From assembly GCF_026236535.1 (NCBI RefSeq), contig NZ_JAHTMW010000010.1, forward strand, positions 248,001 to 312,000: 64,000 bases of DNA, read 5' to 3'. This stretch comes from Streptomyces sp. SKN60 (GTDB taxonomy: Bacteria > Actinomycetota > Actinomycetes > Streptomycetales > Streptomycetaceae). A program made the position numbers and the translations under genes. Numbering within the stretch: position 1 is the first letter of the stretch; every line of letters starts with the position of its first letter. Below, piece after piece: positions 23,159 through 31,077 of this stretch. The notes beneath the pieces were generated by a model. The model was not told where the DNA came from, made no database searches, and worked only from the letters and a program-made list of their open reading frames with translations.

Positions 23159-24247
23159 TCAGCTCGTCCGCAGGGCCCAGCCCCGCTCCTTCAGGGCCGT
23201 CTCCAGGACCGGGACCGCCGTCGGCTCGACCATGAGCTGGACCAGGCCCGCCTGCTGGCCCGTCGCGTGTTCGATGCGGACGTCCTCGATGTTGACGCCG
23301 GCGCGGCCGGCGTCGGCGAAGATGCGGGCGAGTTCGCCGGGGCTGTCGCTGATGAGGACGGCGACCGTCTCGTACGCGGTGGGGGCGGCGCCGTGCTTGC
23401 CGGGGACGCGGGCGCGGCCGGCGTTGCCGCGGCGCAGGACGTCCTCGACGCCGGAGGCGCCGGCCCGGCGCTTGGCGTCGTCCTCGGACTCGAGCGAGCG
23501 CAGCGCCCGTACCGTCTCGTCGAGGTCGGCGGCGACGCCCGCGAGCACGTCGGCGACCGGCCCGGGGTTGGCGGAGAGGATCTCGACCCACATGCGCGGG
23601 TCGGAGGCGGCGATCCGGGTGACGTCGCGGATGCCCTGGCCGCAGAGCCGGACCGCCGTCTCGTCCGCGCTCTCCAGGCGGGCCGCGACCATCGAGGAGA
23701 CGAGCTGCGGGGTGTGCGAGACGAGGGCGACGGCCCGGTCGTGGGCGTCGGCGTCCATGACGACCGGCACGGCCCGGCACAGCGCGACCAGCTCCAGGGC
23801 GAGGTTGAGCACCTCGGTGTCGGTGTCGCGGGTGGGGGTGAGCACCCAGGGCCGGCCCTCGAAGAGGTCGGCGGTGGCGGCGAGCGGGCCGGAGCGCTCC
23901 TTGCCGGACATGGGGTGGGTGCCGATGTACGCGGTGAGGTCGAGGCCCAGGTCCTGCAGCTCGCGCTTGGGGCCGCCCTTGACGCTGGCGACGTCGAGGT
24001 AGCCGCGGCCGAGGCCGTCCCGGATGGCCGCGGCGAGGGTGCCGGCGACGTGTGCGGGCGGTACGGCGACGATCACGAGGTCGACCGGCCCGGCAGGCGC
24101 CTCGTCGGTGCCGGCGCCGAGCGCGGCGGCGGTACGGGCCCGGGCCGGGTCGTGGTCGCGCAGGTGGACGGTGATCCCGCGCCCGGCGAGCGCGAGGGCG
24201 GCCGAGGTGCCGATCAGGCCGGTTCCGATGACGAGCGCGGTTCTCAC
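23159..24247 (-). CDS. tyrA: Prephenate dehydrogenase
   Basis: 362 aa from GTG. The NAD-binding motif is VIGTGLIGTSAALALAG, the active-site segment GTHPMSGKE, and the catalytic His region is SHTPQLVSSMVAARL. A C-terminal ACT domain (TVAVLISDSPGELARIFADA) implies feedback control by an aromatic amino acid, probably tyrosine. The enzyme converts prephenate to 4-hydroxyphenylpyruvate. It overlaps aroH as GTGA, placing two consecutive steps of aromatic synthesis in one operon. Confidence 0.95.
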   Translation of the reverse strand: MRTALVIGTGLIGTSAALALAGRGITVHLRDHDPARARTAAALGAGTDEAPAGPVDLVIVAVPPAHVAGTLAAAIRDGLGRGYLDVASVKGGPKRELQDLGLDLTAYIGTHPMSGKERSGPLAATADLFEGRPWVLTPTRDTDTEVLNLALELVALCRAVPVVMDADAHDRAVALVSHTPQLVSSMVAARLESADETAVRLCGQGIRDVTRIAASDPRMWVEILSANPGPVADVLAGVAADLDETVRALRSLESEDDAKRRAGASGVEDVLRRGNAGRARVPGKHGAAPTAYETVAVLISDSPGELARIFADAGRAGVNIEDVRIEHATGQQAGLVQLMVEPTAVPVLETALKERGWALRTS

Positions 24248-24606
24248 TGGGCGATGTCCTTGCGCAGGGCGGCCGCGGCACCGAGGTAGACGTGCGCGAT
24301 CCGGGACTTGGGCAGTTCCGACTCGACGTGCGCGAGGAGCCGTACGACCCTCGGCATCGCACCCTCGATGTCGAGCTCCTGGGCGCAGATCAGCGGAACG
24401 TCCACGATCCCGATGCGGCGGGCGGCCGCGGCCGGGAAGTCGCTGTGCAGATCGGGCGTGGCCGTGAACCAGATGCTGATGAGGTCGTCGGCGGTCAGTC
24501 CGTTGCGTTCGAGCACGGCGGTGAGCAGCTCCTCGACCTGCTCGTGCATGTGCCCGGCGTCGTCCCGCTCCAGCTGGACCGCGCCGCGGACCGCTCGTAC
24601 TGCCAC
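24244..24606 (-). CDS. aroH: Chorismate mutase, AroH class
   Basis: 120 aa from the GTG with AAGGAG 8 nt upstream; a GTG 9 nt earlier is less well placed. The sequence MAVRAVRGAVQLERDDAGHM and the later VYLGAAAALRKD match the trimeric pseudo-barrel AroH/BsCM class. It rearranges chorismate to prephenate, the substrate of the downstream TyrA. Confidence 0.94.
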   Translation of the reverse strand: MAVRAVRGAVQLERDDAGHMHEQVEELLTAVLERNGLTADDLISIWFTATPDLHSDFPAAAARRIGIVDVPLICAQELDIEGAMPRVVRLLAHVESELPKSRIAHVYLGAAAALRKDIAQ

Positions 24607-24707
24607 CCTCGTCACTCCTTCGTCGCCTGCGTCGGTGCTCCGGCCAGCCTAGTCAGCGGGCCGGAGCGGCCGTGGCGGCGCCCGCTCTCCGAGACGGCGT
24701 CAGAGGT

Positions 24708-25130
24708 TCAGAGATTCTGCCGGCGGATGAGGTCCTCCAGGGAGCCGCTGGGCACCTGTCCCTGCGGGGTCAGCTTGTCGACGACCTGCGGCAGCTGCTC
24801 GGCGATCTCGTCGGCGGCCTGGTCGGGGGTGACGCCGGCCTCGGCGGCGACCTTCTGCAGGGTGTCGTCGGGGAGGGCCTGGGCGATCTGCGCCCCGCTG
24901 ACGGGCTGGTTGGCGCCGGTGCCCACCCAGGACTGGGCCTGGTCGGCGAGGCCCGCCTTGGTGAGGCCGTCGAGCAGCCCGCCCAGCGGGTTGCCGCCCC
25001 CGCCGCCCTTGCTCATGAGCGCGCCGAGCAGGGCGCCGAGGATGTTCGCGCCGCCACCGCCGGCGGCGCCGCCCTGCTGGCCTCCGCCGAGGAGGCCGCC
25101 GAGCAGACCGCCGAGATCGTTTCCTGCCAT
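24708..25130 (-). CDS. YidB/DUF937 family protein
   Basis: 140 aa. A Gly/Leu-rich N-terminus with repeated LGGLLGG and Gly runs is followed by VSGAQIAQALPDDTLQKVA and ADEIAEQLPQVVDKLTPQG, the conserved C-terminal block of this family, ending in IRRQNL. There is no signal peptide. The molecular function is not established. It is a single gene, divergent from the DUF952 gene. Confidence 0.78.
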   Translation of the reverse strand: MAGNDLGGLLGGLLGGGQQGGAAGGGGANILGALLGALMSKGGGGGNPLGGLLDGLTKAGLADQAQSWVGTGANQPVSGAQIAQALPDDTLQKVAAEAGVTPDQAADEIAEQLPQVVDKLTPQGQVPSGSLEDLIRRQNL

Positions 25131-25238
25131 GACCGTGCCTTTCTTCTCTTCCTGAGAGGTACCGAACACGGCCAATGTCACCCGAACCGCTCCACCCCGC
25201 CACCCAGCGTGGGCGGCGGGGCGCGGTACAACTGTCGG

Positions 25239-25574
25239 ATGCTGCTGCACGTCGTACCGGTGGACGACTGGTCCGCCGACCCCGGTCTCCCCTACGCCCC
25301 GCCGTCCCTCGCCGCGGAGGGCTTCGTCCACTGCTCACCCGACGAGCGGGCCGCCCTGACCATCGCGGACGGCCACTACCGGGACGTGCCGGGGACGCTG
25401 CTCGTCCTGGTGATCGACGAGTCGCGGCTCGGCGGGGAGGTCCGTTGGGAGGGCGCGGGGGACGTGCTCTTCCCGCATGTGTACGGGCCGATCGAGCGGT
25501 CCGCGGTCACGGCGGTCCTGGAGGTGCGGCGGGACGCGGACGGCCGGGCGAGGGAGCTGGCGCCCCGGGCGTAG
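25239..25574 (+). CDS. DUF952 family protein
   Basis: 111 aa. MLLHVVPVDDWSAD, then GFVHCSPDE and the C-terminal HVYGPIERSAV are the signature blocks of DUF952, small cytosolic proteins of unknown activity with a fold recalling ADP-ribosyl-binding or transferase-like domains (inference). TACAAC lies 6 nt before the ATG with no Shine-Dalgarno, a candidate leaderless start. Confidence 0.8.
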   Translation: MLLHVVPVDDWSADPGLPYAPPSLAAEGFVHCSPDERAALTIADGHYRDVPGTLLVLVIDESRLGGEVRWEGAGDVLFPHVYGPIERSAVTAVLEVRRDADGRARELAPRA

Positions 25575-25620
25575 GCGTGTTGCGGGCCGCTCGGCACGCT
25601 CCGCGCCCAAGCTGGGCGGC

Positions 25621-26097
25621 ATGACTTCTGACGCGATCGCGATGCCCCGCCGTACCGTCCTGCGCGCCGGCGCGGGCTCCGCCGCCGCGACGGTCCTTGT
25701 CTCCGGCTGCGGCTCGGACGACGACCCGGGCGGTACGACGGAGAGTGCGCCCCCTTCGACTCCTGCGGCCGCTTCGACTCCTGCGGCCGCTTCGACTCCC
25801 GCCGCGGCACCGAGCGCGCTGGCGCGGACCGCGGACATCCCGGTCGGCGGCGGCACCGTCTTCAAGGACGAGAAGGTGGTGGTCACGCAGCCGGTGGCCG
25901 GGGAGTTCAAGGCCTTCTCGGCGATCTGCACGCACCAGGGGTGCACGGTCGCCAAGGTCGAGAACGGCACGATCGACTGCCCGTGCCACGGCTCGAAGTA
26001 CCGGATCGCGGACGGTTCGGTGGCCGCGGGTCCGGCGCCGCGGGCGCTCCCGGCCGAGGAGATTAATGTGTCGGCGGGGACGATCACGCTCACCTAA
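25621..26097 (+). CDS. Tat-exported Rieske [2Fe-2S] lipoprotein
   Basis: 158 aa. The N-terminus has a twin-arginine motif (PRRTVLRAG) followed by a lipobox (LVSGC), so it should be exported folded and lipid-anchored. A Ser/Thr/Pro/Ala linker made from an 18-bp DNA repeat follows. The Rieske ligands are in CTHQGC and CPCHGSKY. It is too small to be QcrA and has no qcr neighbours; such proteins are usually electron carriers of undefined partner. Its stop codon overlaps the candidate -10 of the next gene. Confidence 0.9.
   Translation: MTSDAIAMPRRTVLRAGAGSAAATVLVSGCGSDDDPGGTTESAPPSTPAAASTPAAASTPAAAPSALARTADIPVGGGTVFKDEKVVVTQPVAGEFKAFSAICTHQGCTVAKVENGTIDCPCHGSKYRIADGSVAAGPAPRALPAEEINVSAGTITLT
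25755..25808 (+). repeat. 18-bp tandem repeat in the Rieske linker
   Basis: Two exact copies of TTCGACTCCTGCGGCCGC and one degenerate copy encode a repeated STPAAA linker. Confidence 0.85.
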
Positions 26098-26107
26098 CCT
26101 GGCGCGC

Positions 26108-26860
26108 ATGAGTCCTGAGGAACTGGTGCGCGACCACACGATCTACTCCTGTGTCATGGGGTCGCGCGCGTTCGGTCTGGCGACCGAGGACAGCGACACC
26201 GACCGACGCGGGGTGTACCTCGCGCCGACGCCGCTGTTCTGGCGCTTCGACAAGCCGCCGGCGCATGTGGAGGGGCCGGCGGAGGAGCAGTTCAGCTGGG
26301 AGCTGGAGCGCTTCTGCGAGCTGGCGCTCCGCAACAACCCGAACGTCCTGGAGTGCCTCCACTCCCCGCTCGTCGAGTACGCCGACGCCACCGGCCGCGA
26401 ACTGCTCGAACTGCGCGGCGCGTTCCTGTCGCGGCGCGCGCACGAGACCTTCGTCCGGTACGCGGGCGGTCAGCGCCGCAAGCTGGAGGCGGACGTACGG
26501 CAGTACGGCGCACCCCGCTGGAAGCACGCGATGCACCTGCTGCGCCTGCTCACCAGCTGCCGGGACCTGCTGCGCAGCGGCGAGCTGCGGATCGACGTGA
26601 GCGAGGAGCGGGACCGCCTGCTCGCGGTCAAGCGCGGCGAGGTGTCCTGGGCGGACGTCGAGACCTGGATGAACCGCCTCCAGACCGAAGCCGACACCGC
26701 CCACACCACCAGCCCCCTCCCGGCCGCCCCGGACCGCCCCCGCATCGAGGACTTCCTCACCCGCGCGCGCCGCGCGTCAGTCCTGCGCGAGCTCCCTTCG
26801 TGCGCGGACGACGAGGTCGTCGAGGGCCGCGAAGCCGGTGGGCTCGCCGGGCAGCGCTGA
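26108..26860 (+). CDS. RlaP/COG3541-type nucleotidyltransferase
   Basis: 250 aa. The polymerase-beta-type site MGSRAFGLATEDSDTDRRGV gives GS followed by two catalytic acidic residues in DSDTD. The helical part with FVRYAGGQRRKLEAD and WKHAMHLLRLL is typical of the family. RlaP relatives are linked to RNA-ligase repair systems. A TAACCT box 7 nt before the ATG implies a leaderless mRNA. The last 84 bp run antisense to the 3' end of a paralogue at 26777-27544, so about 28 terminal residues look like an extension past the ancestral stop. Confidence 0.83.
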   Translation: MSPEELVRDHTIYSCVMGSRAFGLATEDSDTDRRGVYLAPTPLFWRFDKPPAHVEGPAEEQFSWELERFCELALRNNPNVLECLHSPLVEYADATGRELLELRGAFLSRRAHETFVRYAGGQRRKLEADVRQYGAPRWKHAMHLLRLLTSCRDLLRSGELRIDVSEERDRLLAVKRGEVSWADVETWMNRLQTEADTAHTTSPLPAAPDRPRIEDFLTRARRASVLRELPSCADDEVVEGREAGGLAGQR

Positions 26861-27544
26861 GGCGGCCTGTGCCGCGTCGAGAATCCCGTGCAGCCGCTCC
26901 ACCTCCACCCGTACCTCCTCGCCGGGCGCCTCGGCAGCGCCGTGCTCGGCTGCGGCCTTGGCGGCGATGAGCCCAGCGAGGCGGGCGGGTGCCTCGGGGA
27001 CGGCGGCGGCGAGCGTGGGCAGATGGGCCTGGATCTCGCCCGAGCGCATGAGGTGGATGCCGGTCAGCAGGGCCCGATAGGTGTAGAGCAGCGGCTTCAG
27101 TTCGCCGCTCTTCTCGTAGAGGCGCCACTGAGTGCCCGCGAATCCCCGGTAGTGGTGCGCGTGGTGTGAGGTGAGCACGTCCGGGACGAGGGAGCGGAGC
27201 TCGGCGTGCGCGTCCGTGGTGTGGACGACCAGCGGCGAGGTGAGCTGTTCGAGGACGTAGCCGTTGCGCCGCAGCATGAGGCGCACGAACTTCCGCAGGT
27301 CGTGCGTCACGAGGTCCATCTCGGTCCCGTCGCGGTCCCACATGCGGGTCCGGGTCTCCTCGGGCTCTCGCAGCCCGAGCAGGGCGTGGACGGGCAGCAG
27401 GTGCACTCCGCGCAGGTCCACGTCGGAGTCGCGGGACGGGAAGCCGTAGAGGTGCGCGCCGGAGACGGTGGCGAACAGCAGAGGGTCGGGCTGCTCGGCG
27501 ACGACGGCGGTCAGGTCGACATCGGGTGCTGAGGTCGTCGTCAT
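26777..27544 (-). CDS. RlaP/COG3541-type nucleotidyltransferase, operon copy
   Basis: 255 aa from ATG, 2 bp after the ADP-ribosylglycohydrolase stop. The catalytic segment is VSGAHLYGFPSRDSDVDLRG, with DSDVD as the metal-binding acids; TWRLYEKSGELKPLLYTYRA-like helices follow. It is the last gene of the pnuC operon. It is only distantly similar to its tail-to-tail neighbour. The family transfers nucleotides to unknown acceptors; association with NAD and ADP-ribose genes suggests a role in RNA-end or nucleotide repair. Confidence 0.83.
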   Translation of the reverse strand: MTTTSAPDVDLTAVVAEQPDPLLFATVSGAHLYGFPSRDSDVDLRGVHLLPVHALLGLREPEETRTRMWDRDGTEMDLVTHDLRKFVRLMLRRNGYVLEQLTSPLVVHTTDAHAELRSLVPDVLTSHHAHHYRGFAGTQWRLYEKSGELKPLLYTYRALLTGIHLMRSGEIQAHLPTLAAAVPEAPARLAGLIAAKAAAEHGAAEAPGEEVRVEVERLHGILDAAQAASALPGEPTGFAALDDLVVRARRELAQD

Positions 27545-27546
27545 GG

Positions 27547-28560
27547 TCACGCGTCCCAGAGCGCGCCGAACGCCAGCAGCTCGTCCCGGTGCTCCACCGC
27601 CGCCACCCACTCCGCCGGCCAGGCGTCCGCGCCCAGGTGGGCGCCGGCGAAGGCGCCGGCGAGGGCGGCGATGGAGTCGGAGTCGCCGCGGGTGCAGGCG
27701 GCGCGGCGGAGGGCGGTCAGCGGTTCGTCGGGGAAGAGCAGGAAGCAGAGCAGGCCGGTGGCGAGGGCCTCCTCGGCGATCCAGCCGTCGCCGGTGTACT
27801 CGCAGGGGTCGATCTCGGGGTCGGCGGTCCGCTGGACGGCGTCCAGGCGTTCCAGGACGGCCAGACACTCGTCCCAGCCGCGCCGGATGAAGTGCGTGGC
27901 GTCCGGGTCCTGGGAGCGGGTCCACAGGTCGCCGAGCCAGCTCTCGTGGTAGCGGGAGCGGTTCTCGTACGCGTACGAGCGGAGCTGTCCGACGAGCCCG
28001 GTCGGGTCGGCCCCCTGGGCGAGCAGCCACACGGCCCGCGCGGTGAGGTCGGAGGCGGCGAGGCCGGTGGGGTGGCCGTGGGTGAGCGCGGCCTGGAGCT
28101 GGGCGGCGCCGGACCGCTGCTCGTCGGTGAGTCCGGGCACGAGCCCGATGGGCACGACCCGCATGTTGGCGCCGCAGCCCTTGGAGTCGATCTGGCTGGC
28201 GTCCTGCCAGGCGCGGTCGCTGTCGAGGAGGCGACAGGCGACCATGCAGGTGCGCCCGGGCGCGCGGTTGTTCTCCGGCGAGTGGTACCAGTCCACGTAC
28301 TCCTCGCGCAGCGGCCGGACCAGCCGCCGCGGCGTGAGCGGCCCGCGCTCCATGGCGGTCCGGATGCCCCGCGCGAAGGCGAGCGTCATCTGAGTGTCGT
28401 CGGTGATGTACGCCGTACCCCGCCGCACCGGAAGTTCCATGGCGCGCCAGGGGCCGAACTTCCCGAGGATCTGCGGGACGTCGTTGAACTCCGTCGGAAA
28501 TCCCAGCGCGTCCCCCAGCGCCAGCCCCACCATCGCCCCGGTCGCGGCCTTCTTCGTCAT
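27547..28560 (-). CDS. ADP-ribosylglycohydrolase family protein
   Basis: 337 aa. The DraG/ARH fold is shown by GAMVGLALGDALGFPTEFN at the N-terminus, the metal-binding TDDTQMT and the C-terminal RGDSDSIAALAGAFAGA. The enzyme removes ADP-ribose from proteins or nucleic acids, or hydrolyses related ADP-ribosyl compounds, using two Mg ions. It overlaps the Nudix regulator gene by 4 bp (ATGA). The context of NAD salvage genes suggests it returns ADP-ribose to the pool. Confidence 0.9.
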   Translation of the reverse strand: MTKKAATGAMVGLALGDALGFPTEFNDVPQILGKFGPWRAMELPVRRGTAYITDDTQMTLAFARGIRTAMERGPLTPRRLVRPLREEYVDWYHSPENNRAPGRTCMVACRLLDSDRAWQDASQIDSKGCGANMRVVPIGLVPGLTDEQRSGAAQLQAALTHGHPTGLAASDLTARAVWLLAQGADPTGLVGQLRSYAYENRSRYHESWLGDLWTRSQDPDATHFIRRGWDECLAVLERLDAVQRTADPEIDPCEYTGDGWIAEEALATGLLCFLLFPDEPLTALRRAACTRGDSDSIAALAGAFAGAHLGADAWPAEWVAAVEHRDELLAFGALWDA

Positions 28561-29300
28561 GCGGATCGTCCTTCGGGTCGCAGCAGCGGCGGGTGCAAGG
28601 CGGTCGCCTCGCCCGCCCGATAGAGGGCGGCCGGTTTGCCGCGGCCTCCCGTGAGGCGCGGGGGGCCCTCCACCGGCCGGACGAAGCCGGGGGTGGCGAG
28701 GACCTTGCGCCGGAAGTTGGGGCGGTCGAGTGCGACGCCCCAGACGGTCTCGTAGACCTGCCGCAGCTCGCCGAGGGTGAACTCGGGCGGGCAGAAGGCG
28801 GTGGCGAGACAGGTGTACTCGAGTTTGGCGCCGACCCGTTCGCGGGCGTCGGCGAGGATCCGGTCGTGGTCGAAGGCCAGGTCGCGGACGGTGTCGTACG
28901 GCTGCCAGCGGGCCTGGGCGGCGTCGCCGCCGCCGCGCGGTTCGGGCAGGTCGGGCACGAGCGCGGTGTACGCGACGGAGACCACCCGCATCCGGGGGTC
29001 GCGGTCCGGGTCGCTGTAGGTGCGGAGCTGTTCGAGGTGGAGCCGGGCGGCGGTGGCACCGGACAGGCCGGTCTCCTCGGCGAGTTCGCGGCGCGCGGCC
29101 TGCTCGGCCGACTCGTCGGGCAGCACGAAGCCGCCGGGCAGCGCCCAGGCGCCGGCGTACGGCTCCTGGCCGCGTTCGACGAGGAGGACGTGCAGCCGGC
29201 CCTCGCGCACGGTGAGGACGGCGAGGTCGGCGGTGAGGGCGAAGGGCTCGAAGGCGTGCTTGTCGTAGCCCGCCAGGTCGCCCTGGTGTGCGGTGGTCAT
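28557..29300 (-). CDS. NrtR-like Nudix regulator
   Basis: 247 aa. Residues about 20-150 form a Nudix domain with an intact box from GGFVLPDESAEQAARRELAE to ETGL. The C-terminal third (LGELRQVYETVWGVALDRPN, then FRRKVLATPGF) is the winged-helix part of NrtR, a repressor of NAD biosynthesis genes that responds to ADP-ribose. It overlaps the NadR-like gene as ATGA and the glycohydrolase likewise. The complete Nudix box means it might also hydrolyse ADP-ribose. The operator candidate is the palindrome at 31052-31077. Confidence 0.85.
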   Translation of the reverse strand: MTTAHQGDLAGYDKHAFEPFALTADLAVLTVREGRLHVLLVERGQEPYAGAWALPGGFVLPDESAEQAARRELAEETGLSGATAARLHLEQLRTYSDPDRDPRMRVVSVAYTALVPDLPEPRGGGDAAQARWQPYDTVRDLAFDHDRILADARERVGAKLEYTCLATAFCPPEFTLGELRQVYETVWGVALDRPNFRRKVLATPGFVRPVEGPPRLTGGRGKPAALYRAGEATALHPPLLRPEGRSA

Positions 29301-30376
29301 CGGCGCTCCGGCAGGGGGTCGGTGAGGTGCCAGCCCTCGGCGAGCAGCGCGTCGACGGCGGCGACGGCGGTCGCGAGGCGTTCCTCGTGCGGGCCGGTGA
29401 GGACGACGGTGCGGCGGCCGGTGTGGGCGAGCTGGGCGAGGAAGCGCGCGGTCATCCAGGGCCGCAGATGCTCGCCGTCGCGCAGGCCGTCGTCCTCGAA
29501 GGCGACGCCGCGGTGGTCGGTGAGCAGCCACAGGTGCTGGCGGCCGCGGGCGGCGATCTCGCCGGTGCCGGGGCTGCTCGTGCCCATGTAGCGCTCGTGC
29601 CAGATGGTGGTGGCGAAGGCGTCGGTGTCGCAGAAGAGGACGGGTGAGCCGTCGCGGGCGGCCTCCTCCTCCAGTTCGGCCTGGCGGAGCGCGATGACGG
29701 GGAAGTCGGCGGAGTGGAAGGCGACGTCGGACCAGTCGGCGCCGGGGCGTTCGGCGCGCAGTTCGGCGAGCTTGAGCTCGCTGTACGCGCGCCCGTACTC
29801 GGGCACCCAGCGGGTGCGGGCCCAGACCCCGCCGCGCCGCCGGTAGTGGTCGGCGAGGGCGCGGGCCATGGTGGTGGTGCCGGTGGACTCTGCGCCGAGG
29901 ACGACGACCCGCCGGGTGAGGGCGGCCCGTACGGGCGCGGCGAGGTGGTCCCAGCAGCCGGCCGGGTCGGCGCGGACGGCGGTGCCGGAGACCGGGTGGG
30001 TGCGCCGCTCGGGGTCGACGAGGACGGACGCGGCGCCGAAGCGGCGGCCGAGCTCCTCCCCGTACGGCTCGGAGGTGAAGACCGCGTCGACGGGCTCGGG
30101 CACGGCGGCCCGGAAGATCTTCATGTGGGCGTCCCACACGTCGGGGTCGTGCAGGTCGACGGGGACGTCGTCGACGGCGCCGACGACGAGCGCGTCGGGG
30201 TGGACCTCGCGCATCCAGGCGACCCGGTCGGCGAGCGGCACGGACTCGACGGAGGAGGCGCAGACGAGGACGGTGAGGCGCTCGCAGCGCTCGCGCGCGG
30301 TGCGCACGAGGTGGTGGTGGCCGGCGTGCGGCGGATAGAACTTGCCGAGGACGAGCCCGTGGCCGTAGCGCTTCAT
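29297..30376 (-). CDS. NadR-like NMN adenylyltransferase / NR kinase with altered P-loop
   Basis: 359 aa. Residues 1 to about 140 are a nucleotidyltransferase: GKFYPPHAGHHHLV carries the H-x-G-H site and HPVSGTAVRADP the ISGTxxR site. Residues 150-350 are a kinase-like AAA domain starting with VVVLGAESTGTTTMA. There the P-loop Lys is Thr167, as GxxxxGT, so phosphoryl transfer is doubtful or uses another residue. Bacterial NadR makes NAD from nicotinamide riboside. It is coupled to pnuC by ATGA, matching import followed by salvage. Confidence 0.85.
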   Translation of the reverse strand: MKRYGHGLVLGKFYPPHAGHHHLVRTARERCERLTVLVCASSVESVPLADRVAWMREVHPDALVVGAVDDVPVDLHDPDVWDAHMKIFRAAVPEPVDAVFTSEPYGEELGRRFGAASVLVDPERRTHPVSGTAVRADPAGCWDHLAAPVRAALTRRVVVLGAESTGTTTMARALADHYRRRGGVWARTRWVPEYGRAYSELKLAELRAERPGADWSDVAFHSADFPVIALRQAELEEEAARDGSPVLFCDTDAFATTIWHERYMGTSSPGTGEIAARGRQHLWLLTDHRGVAFEDDGLRDGEHLRPWMTARFLAQLAHTGRRTVVLTGPHEERLATAVAAVDALLAEGWHLTDPLPERR

Positions 30377-31035
30377 GCTTCCACCCCCACCACGCGCCGG
30401 GAGCCGGAGGCGGTGCCCGCCAGGTCGCGGGTCCAGCCGCGCAGGCCGATGACGCACAGGGCCATGAAGCCGACGTACAGCAGCGAGGTCAGGTAGAGCC
30501 CCTTGTACGCGTACAGCGGCACGTACACCACATCCGCGGCGATCCAGAGCCACCAGGACTCCAGACGCTTTCGGCACTGCCCGTAGGTGGCCGTCAGGGA
30601 CAGGGCGGTGGTGAGCGCGTCCCAGAAGGGGACGGTCGAGTCCGTGGCCCGGTCGAGGAGCAGGGTGAGGGCGAGGGTCCCCACCGCCCCCGCCGCGAGC
30701 AGCCAGATCCATTCGGTGCGGCTGGTGCGCCGTACCGGCAGGGTGTCGGAGCCCGGGCCACCCCCGTGGGTCCAGGTCCACCAGCCGTACGCGGCGAGGG
30801 CGATGAAGACGAACTGGAGGCCGGCATCGGCGTAGAGCCCGCTCTGGGTGAAGAGCAGGACGAAGAAGAGGTTGTTGGCGATGCCGATCGGCCAGTTCGC
30901 GAGGTGCTGGCGGGCGACGAGCCAGACGCAGAGCGCGCCGCTGCCGAAGCCGAGGACCTCGGTCCAGCTGACCGGGGTGTCGAGCAGCGTGAACAGCGGC
31001 TGCTGCAACGGTTCCAGGACGTTCGCGAGACTCAT
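30373..31035 (-). CDS. pnuC: PnuC-type nicotinamide riboside transporter
   Basis: 220 aa, seven hydrophobic segments. The family signatures are NWPIGIANNLFFVLLFTQSG, GLYADAGLQFVFI and the C-terminal WWLWIAADVVYVPLYAYKG. PnuC is a facilitator for nicotinamide riboside that depends on a downstream kinase for retention. GGGGGAGG lies 6 nt before the ATG. It is the first gene of the five-gene NAD operon and overlaps the NadR-like gene by 4 bp. Confidence 0.92.
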   Translation of the reverse strand: MSLANVLEPLQQPLFTLLDTPVSWTEVLGFGSGALCVWLVARQHLANWPIGIANNLFFVLLFTQSGLYADAGLQFVFIALAAYGWWTWTHGGGPGSDTLPVRRTSRTEWIWLLAAGAVGTLALTLLLDRATDSTVPFWDALTTALSLTATYGQCRKRLESWWLWIAADVVYVPLYAYKGLYLTSLLYVGFMALCVIGLRGWTRDLAGTASGSRRVVGVEA

Positions 31036-31051
31036 ACCCGCCTCCCCCAAG

Positions 31052-31077
31052 ATTTAAGAGTCATCCTGACTATAAAT
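31052..31077. promoter_or_regulatory. 26-bp inverted repeat, candidate NrtR operator
   Basis: On the plus strand ATTTAAGAGTCA-TCC-TGACTATAAAT. The core AGTCA/TGACT and the outer ATTTA/TAAAT match exactly, with one extra base in one arm. It lies 17-42 bp before the pnuC ATG and covers the candidate -10 TATAGT, so a bound repressor would block transcription. It is AT-rich in a very GC-rich region. Confidence 0.65.
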
